64,000 nucleotides of DNA from Rugalucina vietnamica (Eukaryota; Mollusca; Bivalvia; Lucinida; Lucinidae). The stretch's first letter is position 1; each line of letters opens with the position of its first letter. The stretch lies in assembly GCA_964017185.1 (NCBI GenBank), contig OZ024872.1, positions 61,001,817-61,065,816 of the forward strand. Direction: 5' to 3'. A program made the translations under genes and the position numbers. The notes under the pieces are model-generated. The model searched no databases and had not been told where the DNA came from. It saw only the letters and a program-made list of their open reading frames with translations. This document shows, one piece after another, positions 30,520 through 42,590 of this stretch.

Positions 30520-31660
30520 GTTAATGACCTTGAAGACAAAAGCGATTTTCATGAAGTCGAAATATGGTTTGAACTAAAAAAAATCAAACGAAAATGATTT
30601 AGATCTACAAGTGTTTTATTGAGAGACTACGCTATAAAAGATATTAATATTTTACAGCGTCTTATTTTGACCTTTTAGACAATCATGCCTTTCGAAACAT
30701 GATGATTCAATGTATAGACTTACCTGTAGTTCGCGTATGGGTGTTGTTCCGTCAAAATACGAATACGTACGGTACAATTTTACACTGCTTGGCTGAATTC
30801 TTAAAGAACCTCATTGCCACTGTTTTCTGAAAAGGAAAGTTGTATATCGTTGATTTTTCGAGAAATGATACTTTAATAAAAAATGTTTCATTTGATCAAC
30901 CCATACAAGCACTCTGAACAGCGTGTTCTTGTTCTGTGCCATCAGAGCTAATTTATGTGCATGTGTAAGTACGAATTTATTTTATTAAAAAAAAAAAAAG
31001 TTTCTTTGTGTCCAAATGCCGAAATGTTCTTAAGTTTTCAGCTCGACTGAATTTCATTGATTAAAGACAATAACGCTCTGTTCTACAAGATTGACCGAAG
31101 ATCAACAGCATTGATCAGAATAAAAAAATCCATCAATTTCTTCTAGCTAGATCACCTGTATTTCCATGTACATGTTGCTACATAATCAATAACTGAATCG
31201 CAGTTGTCATTATTTTCTGAAAATGGATAATATTTCACCTTAGTCATGGTTTAGAGTCGATAGTAGTGATTTAATGTTATTTTCGGTTTCGAAAAATAAA
31301 CGCAGAATTATGGATACCATGGTCAGATGGTTGCCAATAACCCCGATGATCCTAAAATAATGCCGATTCCTGGGTAGCCTTGCCTTCAGTGGTTTAGGAC
31401 AGTCCATATAAATCGAATTAAAAATATCCAAGAGTGCCTATTTTAGATTTATAAATAAAAGTGTAGATTTTTAAAACCTGTTTTTATATTCAAATCTAAG
31501 ACTCCTTTCGATAGAACATGCATGCACATAAAAAATAATAATAATAATAAAAAAATAAATAATAAAAAAAAAAAAAAAACATAAACGCCATTGAAAACAT
31601 TTGTTTCAAATCCTTTTTCAGACCGTGAAATACATTTAATTTATACCCTAAGGGTGCCTG
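30520..31660. other. Intergenic stretch, possible untranslated exon
   Basis: Mostly AT-rich and unremarkable. On the - strand, acceptor CCTTTTCAG near 30833 and donor GTAAGT near 30722 bound about 112 nt with stops in all three frames, which could be a 5' UTR exon of the lectin gene. Confidence 0.3.
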
Positions 31661-31667
31661 GGAATAG

Positions 31668-31790
31668 CGAGGCGTTTTTAAAGCCCTGCCATAAGTCCGG
31701 CACCGCTGGGTCAGATTTGTGGTTACTGAAATCCCTACCAAAAGCCCCGGCTCCCCGAAGGCCGACAAAAATGTAATTATGTGAAACAAC
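31668..31790 (+). repeat. Dispersed repeat R3 (AAGTCCGGCACCGCTGGGTC)
   Basis: Shares 'CCGGCAC.GCTGGGTCAGATTTGTGGT' and 'AAAAGCCCCGGCTCCCCGAAGGCCGAC' with 39968-40090, and inversely with 33400-33600. Confidence 0.7.
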
Positions 31791-32700
31791 AGATGATAGT
31801 TCGCTTGCATTTCTGCATGTAAATGTGCCTTGTACATTTGCAAATTAAATAAAGAAGCTTATTTGATTTAATGTGATCGTGTATTGGCGGGAAATTATAA
31901 CCCCGGCACATATCAGAGGTTAAATCATGGCACTTAAGCCCCGCTATCCCCGTCGGGGGATAGCGCAACATAATTGGGCAATTATATCCTATTGTTAGCT
32001 TGATTATTGGTGGCTTGATGGCTTGGTGACCCATGGTGACACTTGGCTTATATCGTTCACCGAGCTTCTAACGGCGACAGCTTGCATGGATCAAGTTTCT
32101 GACAGCAAAGCGTTTTAAATTTTAAATTGATTCTAGCCTGAAATTTTAATGGATAAAATAATACAAACTACAACCCAGAAGGGATGGAAAAAGCATAATA
32201 TACGATGGATTTGCATATAGATAGGATAGAAAAACAAAGAATGCAATAGGCTGCTCAACTTCCACCTCCCCGGGGTGAGCAGGGGGCAAGGGATAATACA
32301 GAAACATAGAGACAGTGTCTATATTTTTCTGTATTATACGGCTAATGGAAGGTCTTTATACAGGTAAATATACAGGTAATTACTGGTAATTACAGATAAT
32401 TGCCCAATTATTTTGCGCTGTAATGATGAGCACGATTTTACAGGTAGCTATATAGGCCATACGCTGTTTTGATAGCTGTTTTTCGCTGTTTTGATGACCC
32501 AATGCGCTGTTTTGATTATGTGCCGCAGGGTGCACGATGCATTATATGTAAACTTACCTTTAGACTCTTCTATTATGCAGCATCTCCCGTCCATCACATT
32601 TCAGACAAGTCAGTTTAGACGTACATAGACCTATATACCTCTAGTCCACCTGAGCTAAAACAACTTTTTATCATTTTTCATCGATTTTTTTTAAACATGG
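31790..32700. other. Intergenic stretch, possible first exon
   Basis: Small inverted repeat CCCCGCTATCCCCGTCGGGGATAGCG at about 31939-31965. On the - strand an ATG at about 32594 reads MDGRCCIIEESK into a GTAAGT donor at about 32558 in phase 1, compatible with Cys-rich 1 but lacking a signal peptide. Nothing firmer was seen. Confidence 0.25.
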
Positions 32701-32709
32701 TGTGCATCG

Positions 32710-33000
32710 TGTATCAATGGTAACTCATTACGAAAACACGCCCATGTTATATAGGCCTACAGATTTTTCTCAAGTTGTAAAATTGAAAAATTGCATTATT
32801 TTTTTTATTATTTTTATTTTTCTTATATTTGCTCAAAACATGGCTTGTCGGTACACGTTAGAACCACCTCGCCGAGTCGATTCTAACGAATACCCACAAT
32901 CTATGTTTTGGAGCAAAAATAAGGCAATTAGGAATACACATGCAAACGCACCGTTTTGCTATATAAAAGTGAGGGTATACATGTCACGGAAATGTGTACA
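32710..33000 (+). mobile_element. MITE-2 copy
   Basis: Contains GCTCAAAACATGGC, GTTAGAACCACCTCGCCGAG and TTTTGCTATATAAAAGTGAGG. Confidence 0.8.
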
Positions 33001-33068
33001 TGATGTCAAGCGTATTCCTCCAATGAGAATGCTCGGTTTTATGATCCTTTCATGAAGATCTAATTCAA

Positions 33069-33073
<5 letters not shown>

Positions 33074-33112
<39 letters not shown>
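33074..33112. repeat. Poly(A) tract
   Basis: About 38 consecutive A. Confidence 0.9.
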
Positions 33113-33116
<4 letters not shown>

Positions 33117-33399
33117 GTTGTGTAGACACCTCTGTAGAGGTCTATATCGCACCAATGCCATTGGGCCAAGATTCACACTTGTGACCGAAAGACAGTATAT
33201 GCAGGGATTCACACTTGCAGCTGAGAAATGCACAGCCTTCAGACAAAGAAACACGAAGTACTGACAAAATCAAAAGAATGGAAAAAGTATGGCTACCCTT
33301 CCAAGCAATGTTCTTGAAAACAATTGTATACCCCCCCCCCACACACACACCCCTAGGTGCCGTGGATAGTGGGCGGGGACACAGCGGGGCTAGTGCCGT

Positions 33400-33650
33400 A
33401 ATTTAACTTTTGACGAGTCCCGGCACTGCTGGGGTTTATGGCTTTTATGGTCGTTATTCTATTTACAAACGTACATGTATATTCAAGCCAATCTCTGATA
33501 TTTTTGCCATTAGAACAACTCCCAGCTGTTGTTCCACATTGTTGTTAGCCTCCGGGGAGCCGGAGCTTTTAGTAGAGATTTAACCACAAACATGGCCCCA
33601 CACTGCTGGAACTTTAAAAACTGAAAAGTTAAATGCCCCGGTATTTCCCG
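33400..33650 (-). repeat. Dispersed repeat R3, inverse copy
   Basis: Inverse of the 31668-31790 sequence: CCCGGCACTGCTGGGG, CCTCCGGGGAGCCGGAGCTTTTAGTAGAG and CCACACTGCTGG. Confidence 0.6.
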
Positions 33651-33699
33651 GCATCAGGATTCAATAACTGGTGCATTACACTAAAAGTAATGACAAAAT

Positions 33700-34150
33700 C
33701 AATGAAAGTGTATATGTCAAGCTCACCTGGCTATGGCGTATGCTTGAAACAGTATCGCAGTTGAGAATCGTACAGATTTTTACATCGGAAGCCGCTTGTA
33801 CTGTACGCACGAAACTCATTAGCCGCTTTACACAATTTTTATAAATAATCGAAAAATCAATACTTTTTGTCAGTTACACATCTCGGAGGACATATGAATC
33901 GAAAGGTAAGAATATTTTCTTTTTAAATTCACCTAGATTTGTAGTCATAAGAGGTTCTGCTTGGCTCGGTACAATAATTTTGATGGTGCATCAGTGATTT
34001 TTTCAATTTCACGAGAAAACATCGTTCATTTGTAGCAAATTGTAGTTTTTGTGTGCAATTTAGACATTTTCTGAAATAGCCCAATGAAAGACCAACTATT
34101 GACAAATATATCACAACACTTGTTCATGAGATATACTTTTCTGTTCCCGA
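33700..34150 (+). repeat. Inverted-repeat arm pairing with 40500-40860
   Basis: 'GAGAATCGTACAGATTTTTAC', 'GGAAGCCGCTTGTACTGTACGC' and 'GGTGCATCAGTGATTTTT' recur in inverse order at 40560-40845. The arms are about 6.4 kb apart and enclose many other elements. Confidence 0.7.
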
Positions 34151-34707
34151 AATATTACCAACTTTTCATGAGGCATGTGATATCGTCGACTGTACACCTC
34201 GCTTCAGCTGTACCCAATCATTAGCTGCACATGTCGAAAAGAAAACTGTACGACTCGCTTTTCACATCAAAATTGTGTGGGCCATTTAAATGTGGCTGTA
34301 TATGTAATCTAAACGAATGTAATCATTGATTTGCACAGAATATCCCTAGGGACACCCCCTGGTCAGCGGTGTACCGATGAGAAAGCGGGTACTGTTTTCA
34401 AGCAGGGCAGTGCGCAGAGCTGTCATCATTTAGGTTATAAAAATGCTGTTTTTGTGGAGAAAGGGTATTTTTATAATGCTCTAAAACGCTATGAAAAGGG
34501 GTGGAGCGAGGTTATATAATTAGGCTATTAATGGACCAAAATGAATCTGCTGTTGTTGCTATATCCACGTTACAGTTGTGACTATAGTTATGTATGGTTT
34601 GGTTGCTCCGCGCGTACTTTAATGAACCATTTTTGGTCACGTCATGCATGCTCGCTATCGATAAAATAAGTCATTCAAAGCATGCTCGGATTTACATTAC
34701 CTTAAAT

Positions 34708-35068
34708 GAGCCTTCACAGGAAAAAAACCAACAATTTGCATATGCGAAAACAAACACGCAGATCAGCTGTGCAGTGAATGCACATAGGGGCCTGTATCGT
34801 CACTTTAAGGTTTTAGGGGGGTGGTTATGTGTATATAGTCTATATATACATACCTAACCCCCTAAAAAAAAAGAAAAGAAAAAAAACGATACAGGTCCCT
34901 GTGTAACTGCATGTAGCTGATCAGCGCCAGCGCATTTGTTTTCACCACACGGATAATTCTACTTATATCCAACGTTTAAAGCTTCTAGCTTTATGCTGTC
35001 ACTGTACAGCCTGATTTGTGTCGGACCTGGTCGGGACCCAAATTGTTGGTTTTCTCACACACAGGCTC
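34708..35068. mobile_element. MITE-1 copy 11, carrying a nested MITE-3
   Basis: AAAT duplications at 34704-34707 and 35069-35072. The central hairpin is interrupted by the 34781-34903 insertion. Confidence 0.88.
34781..34903. mobile_element. MITE-3 (CACAGGG..CCTGTATCGT inverted repeats)
   Basis: Ends CACATAGGGGCCTGTATCGT and ACGATACAGGTCCCTGTG. The interior folds through AAGGTTTTAGGGGG and CCCCCTAAAAA. A second copy is at 51553-51856. Confidence 0.85.
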
Positions 35069-35349
35069 AAATGGCATTAGTGTGCATGCTCGCAGTTGCA
35101 AAAACCTATATGTTAGGAGCGGCCATGCTCCCTGTTGACTGAAAAGGCAGTTCCGAGCATACTCGGATTAACCAGTCCGTGCGTCAGTGCGCATGCGCGC
35201 ATTTGCTTCTAAGCATGCTCCGTGTCGATGAAAACAAAATGTCCCGAGCATGCTTGGAGTACCATAAAATGGCACTAATGCGCATTTTTATAGCTGAAAT
35301 AGAAAACAAAAGAGGGAAAGAAAGTTGACCAAAGTTCGGCCGGACATTA

Positions 35350-35910
35350 TTGAAAAACGATTTATCCATGCATACTCTCGATGCTCCGAGCACGTCTGTG
35401 TAAATGGTTGCTCCGTGCACTGATACTTCGATGCTCCGAGCACGACTAAGTATACGTTTGCTCCGTGTACACTTCGGTGCTCCGAGCATGACTGAGTAAA
35501 CGGCGATTGTTCGGAGCATACTTCGATGCTCCGAGCATTACTGAGTAAACAGGTTGATCAGCGGCCGTGCATACTTCGATGCTCAGAGCATAGCAGAGAA
35601 AAATGTTGCTCCGAACAAACTTCAGAGCTTCGAGCATACCTGAGTAAACGATTGCTCCGTACATACTTTGGAGCTTCGAGCCTGAATGAGTAAACGGTTG
35701 CTCAGAGCATACTTCGATGCTCTGAGCATTTGTGCGTAAACGGTTGATCCTAGCCTTCTTCGATGCTAGCAGCACGGCAGAAAAAATGGCTGCTCCGTGC
35801 ATACTTAGGAGCTGCGAGCATGACTTAAGTAAACGGTTGCTCTATACATACTTCGGTGCTTCGAGTTAGTCTGTCATAAACAGGTGCTCGGTGCATACTT
35901 CGAAGCTCCA
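35350..35910. repeat. Minisatellite, 55-60 bp unit (TTCGATGCTCCGAGCAT)
   Basis: About ten degenerate units of 'GCTCCGTGCATACTTCGATGC' plus 'TCCGAGCATGACTGAGTAAACGGTT'. Each unit contains small palindromes such as ATGCTCCGAGCAT. Confidence 0.85.
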
Positions 35911-35913
35911 AGT

Positions 35914-36300
35914 ACAGTCAATAGACATAAATTGTTCGTCACTTTCGAAAATTCCATTTGCACTTTTACAATAAAAATATCCTGCATATTTTTTTTTTTA
36001 TGATTTTGCTATCATTGGAAAGTTAAATAAATCAAACAAAATACAAAGGTCATTTGGTGAAGTTTCGACTTTTCACTTTTGAAAACCAAAAGTTTAAAGT
36101 TTAGCGAAATTGTAAAAAAAAGTTTAATTTAATGAAAAGACCTTTGTATATTGCGTTATTCATTTACCTTTCAAATAACACCAAAAAACAATCAAATATG
36201 TTGACCAGAAGAAGTAGGATAATTTTTCTTTCAAACATGAAAATACATTGAAGTCTATGGAGTTTTCCGAAGGTGACGAACATTTATGTCTATTGACTGT
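35914..36300. mobile_element. MITE-4 (ACAGTCAATAGACATAAA inverted repeats)
   Basis: 387 bp with near-perfect 28-bp ends, ACAGTCAATAGACATAAATT and inverse. The interior is AT-rich without coding. It directly follows the minisatellite. Target duplications are not clear. Confidence 0.85.
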
Positions 36301-36932
36301 GGCACGACCCGGTATCGAATCCATCTCAGACGCTCTAGCTTTAAGATGTAGGCTATCCGGGACCAAATGCAGCGATGATGCGATACAAAGACTGGTCCGG
36401 GTTCTAATTCACTAGCAACTCAAACCCTGTTTAAACCACAAGTGATTACTGACAGTTCAAAGGTGTTACATTCGATTCGAAATTGCACACCACAAACATG
36501 AATCACTGAATAAGACCACAACAGGTGGACACTACGCCTCGGAACGATCAGTAGTATAAAATTACGGGGGCTTAGTCCAATTTTACGGGACCAAGTTCGT
36601 CTTCTGCATTTGTTGAAATTTCGGTCCTCAACATGAATCTCTTACTAAAGAATTGGCTCACATGGTCGAAAAATAAAGGCCCGAGTGTTGACCAGTTTAT
36701 TTTGTTTTCTTATCCACAGACCAACTTCCATAATAAAGCTCCGTTCACACTGTCCCGGTTCTACCCCGGTGAAGACAAGCCAGGTATACCGCGATAAACC
36801 GGGGAACTGTTCTTACCAAAATTGGTCATGTTCTCACAGTCTCGGTGTTACCCCGGTGTTACCCAGGTCTTGTTCCCGGTTCTACCATGGTGTTGTCACG
36901 GTGCATGTCGGTGTGTCCCGATTTTATTACGG
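36301..36932. other. Intergenic stretch with a tRNA-like motif
   Basis: The - strand of 36301-36365 carries GCTAGAGCGTCTGAG and GGATTCGATACC, reminiscent of an A box and B box of a tRNA-derived SINE, but no cloverleaf was resolved. 36740-36930 is C/G-rich with repeated ACCCCGGT motifs. Confidence 0.3.
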
Positions 36933-36935
36933 TAA

Positions 36936-39905
36936 TAGCTCTGTCACACATTTACGTACCAGCGGCGTATCGCTCATGTATCTATGAGAATTTCGATACG
37001 CCGAGATTTGAGGCGTATTTTGTTCAAGCGACGTATGTACCACGTACGAGTTACGACACTGCTACGTTCACGTGGCGTTTCAGTGACGTATCTGTATTTG
37101 TATGGAATTTCACTTTCGTATGTACGGTGCATCAAGGCGTATGTGCTACGTACGTGTGATGTATGTGTGGCGTATGAAGTGTACGCGTGACGTATCTACG
37201 GCATATGTACTTCGTTCCATTCTTATCTGCTGCGTATCTGTTCTGTACCAAATGTTTTTAATAACTATTAGAACAAACGGGTGTGTTCACTTTGTTCATG
37301 CAATTTGCATATTACAGTTATCAATTATCAGAGGTCGAGGATGCCACCCAAGAAATCTAGATAATCTAGATTAACACCGAAGAAAACTTTCCCAAGGTCC
37401 CCATCCTGGACGTGAGAATAATGACAGACGCTACATCGAGCGTAGACCTGAAAGAACCCTGCACAGCACCCCGGACCGTGAGAAAATCTGATCCCGAACT
37501 TCGGAAAAACGAAAATATTAATTCTATATACTAAGTTCCACAGCCAACGCAACTTTATTTTATTTTCCTCTCATCTTTTAAATTGGTCAATAATGTGAAA
37601 ACTTTTGTGCCCTATCATCCACAGATGACCTTATCCCAAACAAGAGGCGTTGTAGAAATCAACACTCTTTGGCTTTTCAGATACCTTCAGCTAGCAAAGA
37701 AGCGCACAAAAGTAGTTTTTTTTTTCACAGACTATCAGGGACTGGAATGACCTCCCTGATTCTCTTATATCCTCTGCTGAAATGTCTGATGACTGTGTGT
37801 CCAAGTTCGCATCTCTTGTGAGAGCCAGGGACTAATTTCCCTCCTGGCGCACCCCCCCCCCCCCCCCCCCCGGTGAGGTATTGTCAATTTGGCGCGTCAC
37901 CAGTAAGATCATTTTAATGGCTCGAAAATCTTTGTGTGCTATCAAATATGAGATTCCAGTGCGCATGCGCGGGAACACGCCCCCAATGGTAATCCGAGAT
38001 TTCAGTGCGGATGCGCGGGAACACGCCCAATGGTACAAAAATGCATTTTCCGTACCCCTCGCGCACGGACACGAACTTTCTCAAAACAATTCACACAATT
38101 GAAATCTTGGAAGGTCGTCCGCTGAGTGTATGGCAATGCAATGTTGACACCCACGGATCAACGCCAGAGATTTCAGTAGTGAGATTGCCCAAGAAAATTT
38201 CAAAATCTCAAGTTCCAGGCACTTAAATGGAGTTTATTGCAGTCGAAAAATAAGTTTCTGTTGTATTTAGAGATGTAATGTTGTGGGTAAGTCAAGAAGT
38301 GACTTCTTTAAAAATTGGACAAAATTTTTGAATTTAATATAATATAGGAAATCAGGAAACTTTTTATAAGACCATGCCCCCCCCCCCCCCCCACACACAC
38401 ACACACCTTGCCCAATCAAAACATTTTTGAACACAACTGTATTTTTGTAAATGACATATATCAAAATGTTTTGTTTGTTTGTTTTTTTGCGCAAGGGGGG
38501 TGGGGGGTGGGGGGGGGGGGAGAGGCTGTCAAAAAGCTCAAAACCAATAAATGGGCTCGGCTCTATTATTTGCACTGTATCAAGGCTATGGAAATATACT
38601 GTATATGTATGTTCTACCTGATGAACAGACTATCTGTCCTATTTTAACAGGTAAACACATAAAGTGTACACTTATAATGCATATAAATATACTGTGCAAA
38701 ATATGCTTCCCAATTTTTGATGGTTTATGTATTATTTAATATATGCCTCCGTGGACTTAAAACCTTACGTTACTTCAGCACCACGCAACGATTGCTTTTA
38801 CCTTGAGCCAATGTCAGAAGAACTTCCCTAATGAAGACAAAACATGTGGAGTCATTTTTTCAAAGTGAAAATTGCTTAACTTTTTGGAATAGTATATTTA
38901 AGGTACAGGTTTTTTCAAAAGTGATGAACATGTTTTTTTTAGAATTATAAATCTGATAAAAATGATGTACCTGTTATAGTTTCTACCCAACGTTTTAGGT
39001 TGCAATAAGCATACTGTAGTATTTTCTTGATAATTATGGCAAAAAAGTTGTTTTCTGACAAATTATTTTTTTGAAAATATCTGACCCCCTCCCCCTTTGA
39101 CACAGATTTATGCTGCTAGTATGTAACACAAAGAGGTTGCCAACATGTTGAATTTATCAAACCTTTAATTTTACAGACAATGCAACATATATTCTATAAG
39201 ATTAACACAGAAGCTGCCAGAAACACTCAAACTTTGGGCTGAAAACCTATATAGTTTGCCTAGATCTTTGGCATTGATTTTCAGTACCCGAAAAATGCTT
39301 GTTTTTAGGCGTTCAGCGTCACTTGGTTACATTCACGGTCGACGTCACTGCAATTGTCAACCATATGCTTCATTTTGTGTTGGCAACCTAGCCCTATTGA
39401 ATAAAGTGTATTGCAGCCATGAAAAAAGTCGTTTTTCAATGTGTTTCTCTGCTTTAGACTGGTGGTTTGCTAAGTTTAGCAAGCAATTCATCAAAATCAT
39501 TTCTCAAAATGACCTCTTCGCAGGTTTTTACGTTATTGTAGTCGATCGAAAATAGTCTGATGGCTGATGTTTACAGGTCGTCTTTAAAAGTGGTTTGTCT
39601 ACATATATTCAGTATTTCGTATGAATCGACTGAAACCACAAAAAGTTATTTCAAAATTTAATGACGAGTTGCGTTGGCTGTGAAACTGACGAATGACGTA
39701 TGTTCGACTTATGCACGGCGTATCGTAGCTGCCACATACGTGCTACGTATTTTGACGTGCACACACAAAAAAGCTTAGCACCTCGGCATTCGAGGAGTAT
39801 TAGCTACGTACATATATGCTCGCGTATGTACTACGTGTGACGTACGTTATGTATCTTGATAGGCCGTAGATACGCGAGTCGATGCACAATAGTGTGGCAG
39901 TAGTG
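36936..39905. mobile_element. Non-autonomous PIF/Harbinger-type element B (TAA TSD)
   Basis: Same family as element A, opposite orientation. The left end TAGCTCTGTCACACATTTACG equals A's right end inverted, and the right end (GCGAGTCGATGCAC..GTGTGGCAG) equals A's left end inverted. TAA duplications lie at 36933-36935 and 39906-39908. Parts of the interior (37340-37530) match A in inverse orientation. It has a poly(C) at 37850-37872 and C/G tracts at 38376-38392 and 38495-38520. No transposase was recognised. Confidence 0.8.
37340..37530. repeat. Segment shared by Harbinger-type elements A and B
   Basis: 'ATCTAGATAATCTAGATTAACACCGAA', the GGACGTGAG..AGACGCTAC block and 'TTCGGAAAAACGAAAATA' reappear inverted at 5300-5520 in element A. 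Confidence 0.75.
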
Positions 39906-39967
39906 TAATGAACGAAAACGACGGCTGTACAGATAATGCATCAGTCATTAGTATTCATGGGTCTTTG

Positions 39968-40090
39968 GGGCCGATGAATAGCGGGGCTTTTAAATTTTAA
40001 AATGAGCTAAAAACCAGGCACTACTGGGTCAGATTTGTTGTAAAGTCCATGCTAAAACCCTCGGGGCCTTGGAGGCTGGCAACAATGAAA
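39968..40090 (+). repeat. Dispersed repeat R3 copy
   Basis: 'AGGCACTACTGGGTCAGATTTGTTGT' and 'CCTCGGGGCCTTGGAGGCTGGCAACAATG' match 31668-31790. Confidence 0.65.
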
Positions 40091-40499
40091 ACCAATAGCT
40101 GCAAGCTGCGTATTATTCTAATAAAATATGAGAGAGTGGTGCGTGCGTTCAAATGATTGGTGCAAAACTTTAAGTTGTAGGCAATTATAGATTCTGTCGC
40201 CCAACTCATCAAACACAGCCAAATAACACTTTTAAATGTTTATGCATATGGGTGAGATGAAGTAGAGAATCAAAATTAGACAAATCATTGCTCCAGCATC
40301 TCGTTAGTACATTTTCTGACAAAATCAGATCGAATTATGCATACGGTGATAGTCATGGCGAATCGTACAGACAAAATAGCAGTGCTGGAAGCGAAGCGTA
40401 CAGTCGCAAATTCTATGGTCCCAGAACAAAACCGAATTTATTTTTACAAAAACACTATAACAACATTAAACGGATACTGATCTACATTGGTGAATAATC

Positions 40500-40860
40500 C
40501 TTCTTTAGTTAAGATATTTTTACAAATGCGTGAAACTAACGTGGAGATGATAAAATGCGAAAACATGACGCTCATCGTCAGCAAAAACGTGAAAAATCAC
40601 TGATGCAGCATCGAAATTGTTGTTTTGTACAAAAGGGATCAACTTGTGAATCTAAATGGAAACAAATTTGAAGAGACAAATGTCTTACCTTTCAATACAT
40701 ATGTCTTTCACGAAGTTTACATGATCAGATGTATTGATTTTTGCATTATTTAGAACACCTGTGTAAAGCAGCTAACGAGTTTTGTGCGTACAGTACTAGC
40801 GGCTTCCGATGCATAAATCTGTACGATTCTCAACAGTGAGTATGTAAAGGACAATTTCTT
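40500..40860 (-). repeat. Inverted-repeat arm pairing with 33700-34150
   Basis: Inverse of the 33.7-kb arm: TCACTGATGCAGCATCGAAATTG, GTGCGTACAGTACTAGCGGCTTCC and CTGTACGATTCTCAAC. Confidence 0.7.
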
Positions 40861-41164
40861 GACTTATACTTCACACTCCCGGTCCCAAATTTCTACACAA
40901 TGTAAGGGGCAAAAGGTAGGCCCATCAGTTGGCTCAGCTCTACTTACTCAGCTCATCATGCTCAGCAAATTTAGAGTAAAATTTGTACATTTGGGTCCTT
41001 ATTTGGAAGAAAACACTGACAACTCAACTCTGCAAGATGTACATGCTTTATGAGTATGTCAATTACTTTGCCGGACCTTATCCTAGAAGTCATCCATGTT
41101 GCAGAGAAATAAACTTTAAAATTAAAGCTAAATTCAACAAAGTTTACAAACAAATGAATGAATG

Positions 41165-41620
41165 GATATAAATTTTGATTCCTATATTGGCCAATCTAAG
41201 CCAAATTTTATAGGAAGCATCTATAGGAAGGGGGAACTGATGTGTATATAAATAATCCAGGTCACATGACCAAAATGGCCGTCATGCCCATATATGGTAA
41301 AAACCCTTCAAAAATCTTCCTTCTCCGGAACTGGTTGGCCGATTTCAACGAAACTTGGCATGAAGCATCGATGGTTAAAGTACAACAATGTGTATATAAA
41401 TCATGACCCTGTGATGACCTTGACCTATTTTACAGCAAGGTCAACATAGGTCACCTATGCATTTGAATGGGGGAAAACTGTTAAAATGTCATTTAAAGGG
41501 AAAAACTTGCAGGAAATGAGCAACAGGACTGAATATTAATGATTCTGAAAAAAAAATGACCCCAGGGGCTCATATGCCCCCACCCCGGGGCAATATGCAT
41601 GTATATTACCATAATATTCA
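41165..41620 (+). repeat. Satellite-like unit S1 (GGCCAATCTAAGCC..), copy 1
   Basis: Begins at 'TTGGCCAATCTAAGCCAAATTTTATAGG', contains GGTCACATGACCAAAATGGCC, GAACTGGTTGGCCGATTTC and TGACCTTGACCTATTTTACAGCAAGGTCAAC. Ends where a LINE fragment interrupts the array. Confidence 0.8.
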
Positions 41621-41627
41621 TCTTCTC

Positions 41628-41658
<31 letters not shown>

Positions 41659-42590
41659 ATCCGTTTTATAGTCCGTTGTCCTCTACTGAGGGTTGGACTT
41701 GTTTGACAAGTCTCCTTCTTAGACGACCTCTCCACTTGAGCGATTCTGAGGATCAGCAGTATCCATTCCTAGCTTTTTTCTGTCGTCTAACAACACTTCA
41801 TCCCATGATTTCCTTGGCTTGCCAGATCTTTTCTGTGCAACTATGTTCAGCTTGCGTACTCGAGCAATCCAGCCTTTGCTGCGCTCTACGTGTCCATACC
41901 ATCTCATTCTGCTGGAGCGAAGCACATCTATATCCTGAAGTCCAAGCTTTGAGAGAAGGGAGTCTGAGCTTACTTCATCATTCGCCTTGACATTACAGAT
42001 CCAGCGGATCATCGCACGGTCATTGCGCCATAGGCGGTTAAGTGTAGCCACAGTCATGGCCCATGTTTCTGCCGCATGCAGCATTACACTTCTCACACAA
42101 GTTGAATAAACTCGACCTCTGGTCAAAAGTGGCAGATTGCGGTTGGTGAGTAGGGGGAGTAGCTGTCGGAACTTGCCCCAAGCAGATTTGCAACGCGTTA
42201 TTGCAGCCAGTTCACAACCACCACCAGCAGAAAGCATGTCTCCCAGATAACAGAGCTCTGGAACAGCCTCAACTGTTTCGTCATCAACCTGAACCTCCTT
42301 CACTAGTCTTCCATCTATTGGACGTGCCTTTCCTAGGCAGCGAGCACATCTGAAATCAGGATCAGGGCGCAAGGGGCCTTTGATTCCACTGCATTTCTTG
42401 TGGATCCAGGACAAGCAGCCACCACAGAAGATAGAATTTCTTCCTACACCTGTCTGACAGACGCCACAGGGATCCTTTCCAGATTTTTTCAGAAGGTCCA
42501 GATTGGGGCCAGAGACCATGATCTTTGTCTTCCCCATGTTCACTCGAAGGCCTTTCCTCTCCATCTCTGCTTTTCCATCTCTGCTTGGCC
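41621..42590 (-). mobile_element. 5'-truncated LINE between S1 units
   Basis: The fragment separates S1 units 1 and 2. In LINE sense it ends in a (GAT)n tail (41627-41659 as CAT on the + strand) rather than poly(A). Confidence 0.8.
41719..42590 (-). CDS. Non-LTR retrotransposon ORF2, C-terminal fragment
   Basis: About 290 residues, open to a stop at 41719. It begins in the RT thumb region (KGLRVNMGKTKIMV), then a Cys/His cluster (CGVCQTGVGRNSIFCGGC..WIHKKC..CARC) resembling a PHD-like zinc finger, then the conserved CYLGDMLSAGGGCE, GRVYSTCVRSVMLHAAETW and RWICNVK blocks. The palm with YADD is missing because of 5' truncation. The frame is intact, so the insertion is recent. This RT type is common in molluscs and other invertebrates; the clade was not resolved. 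Confidence 0.8.

Noticed and set aside
35184..35802. Minus-strand ORFs over the minisatellite
   Set aside because: Unit length and internal stops make them repeat artefacts.
36301..36365. A tRNA gene
   Set aside because: Only partial A-box and B-box resemblance; no acceptor stem or cloverleaf.
39256..39555. 99-codon ORF inside element B as a transposase remnant
   Set aside because: No DDE motif or similarity to the Harbinger transposase; no ATG start.
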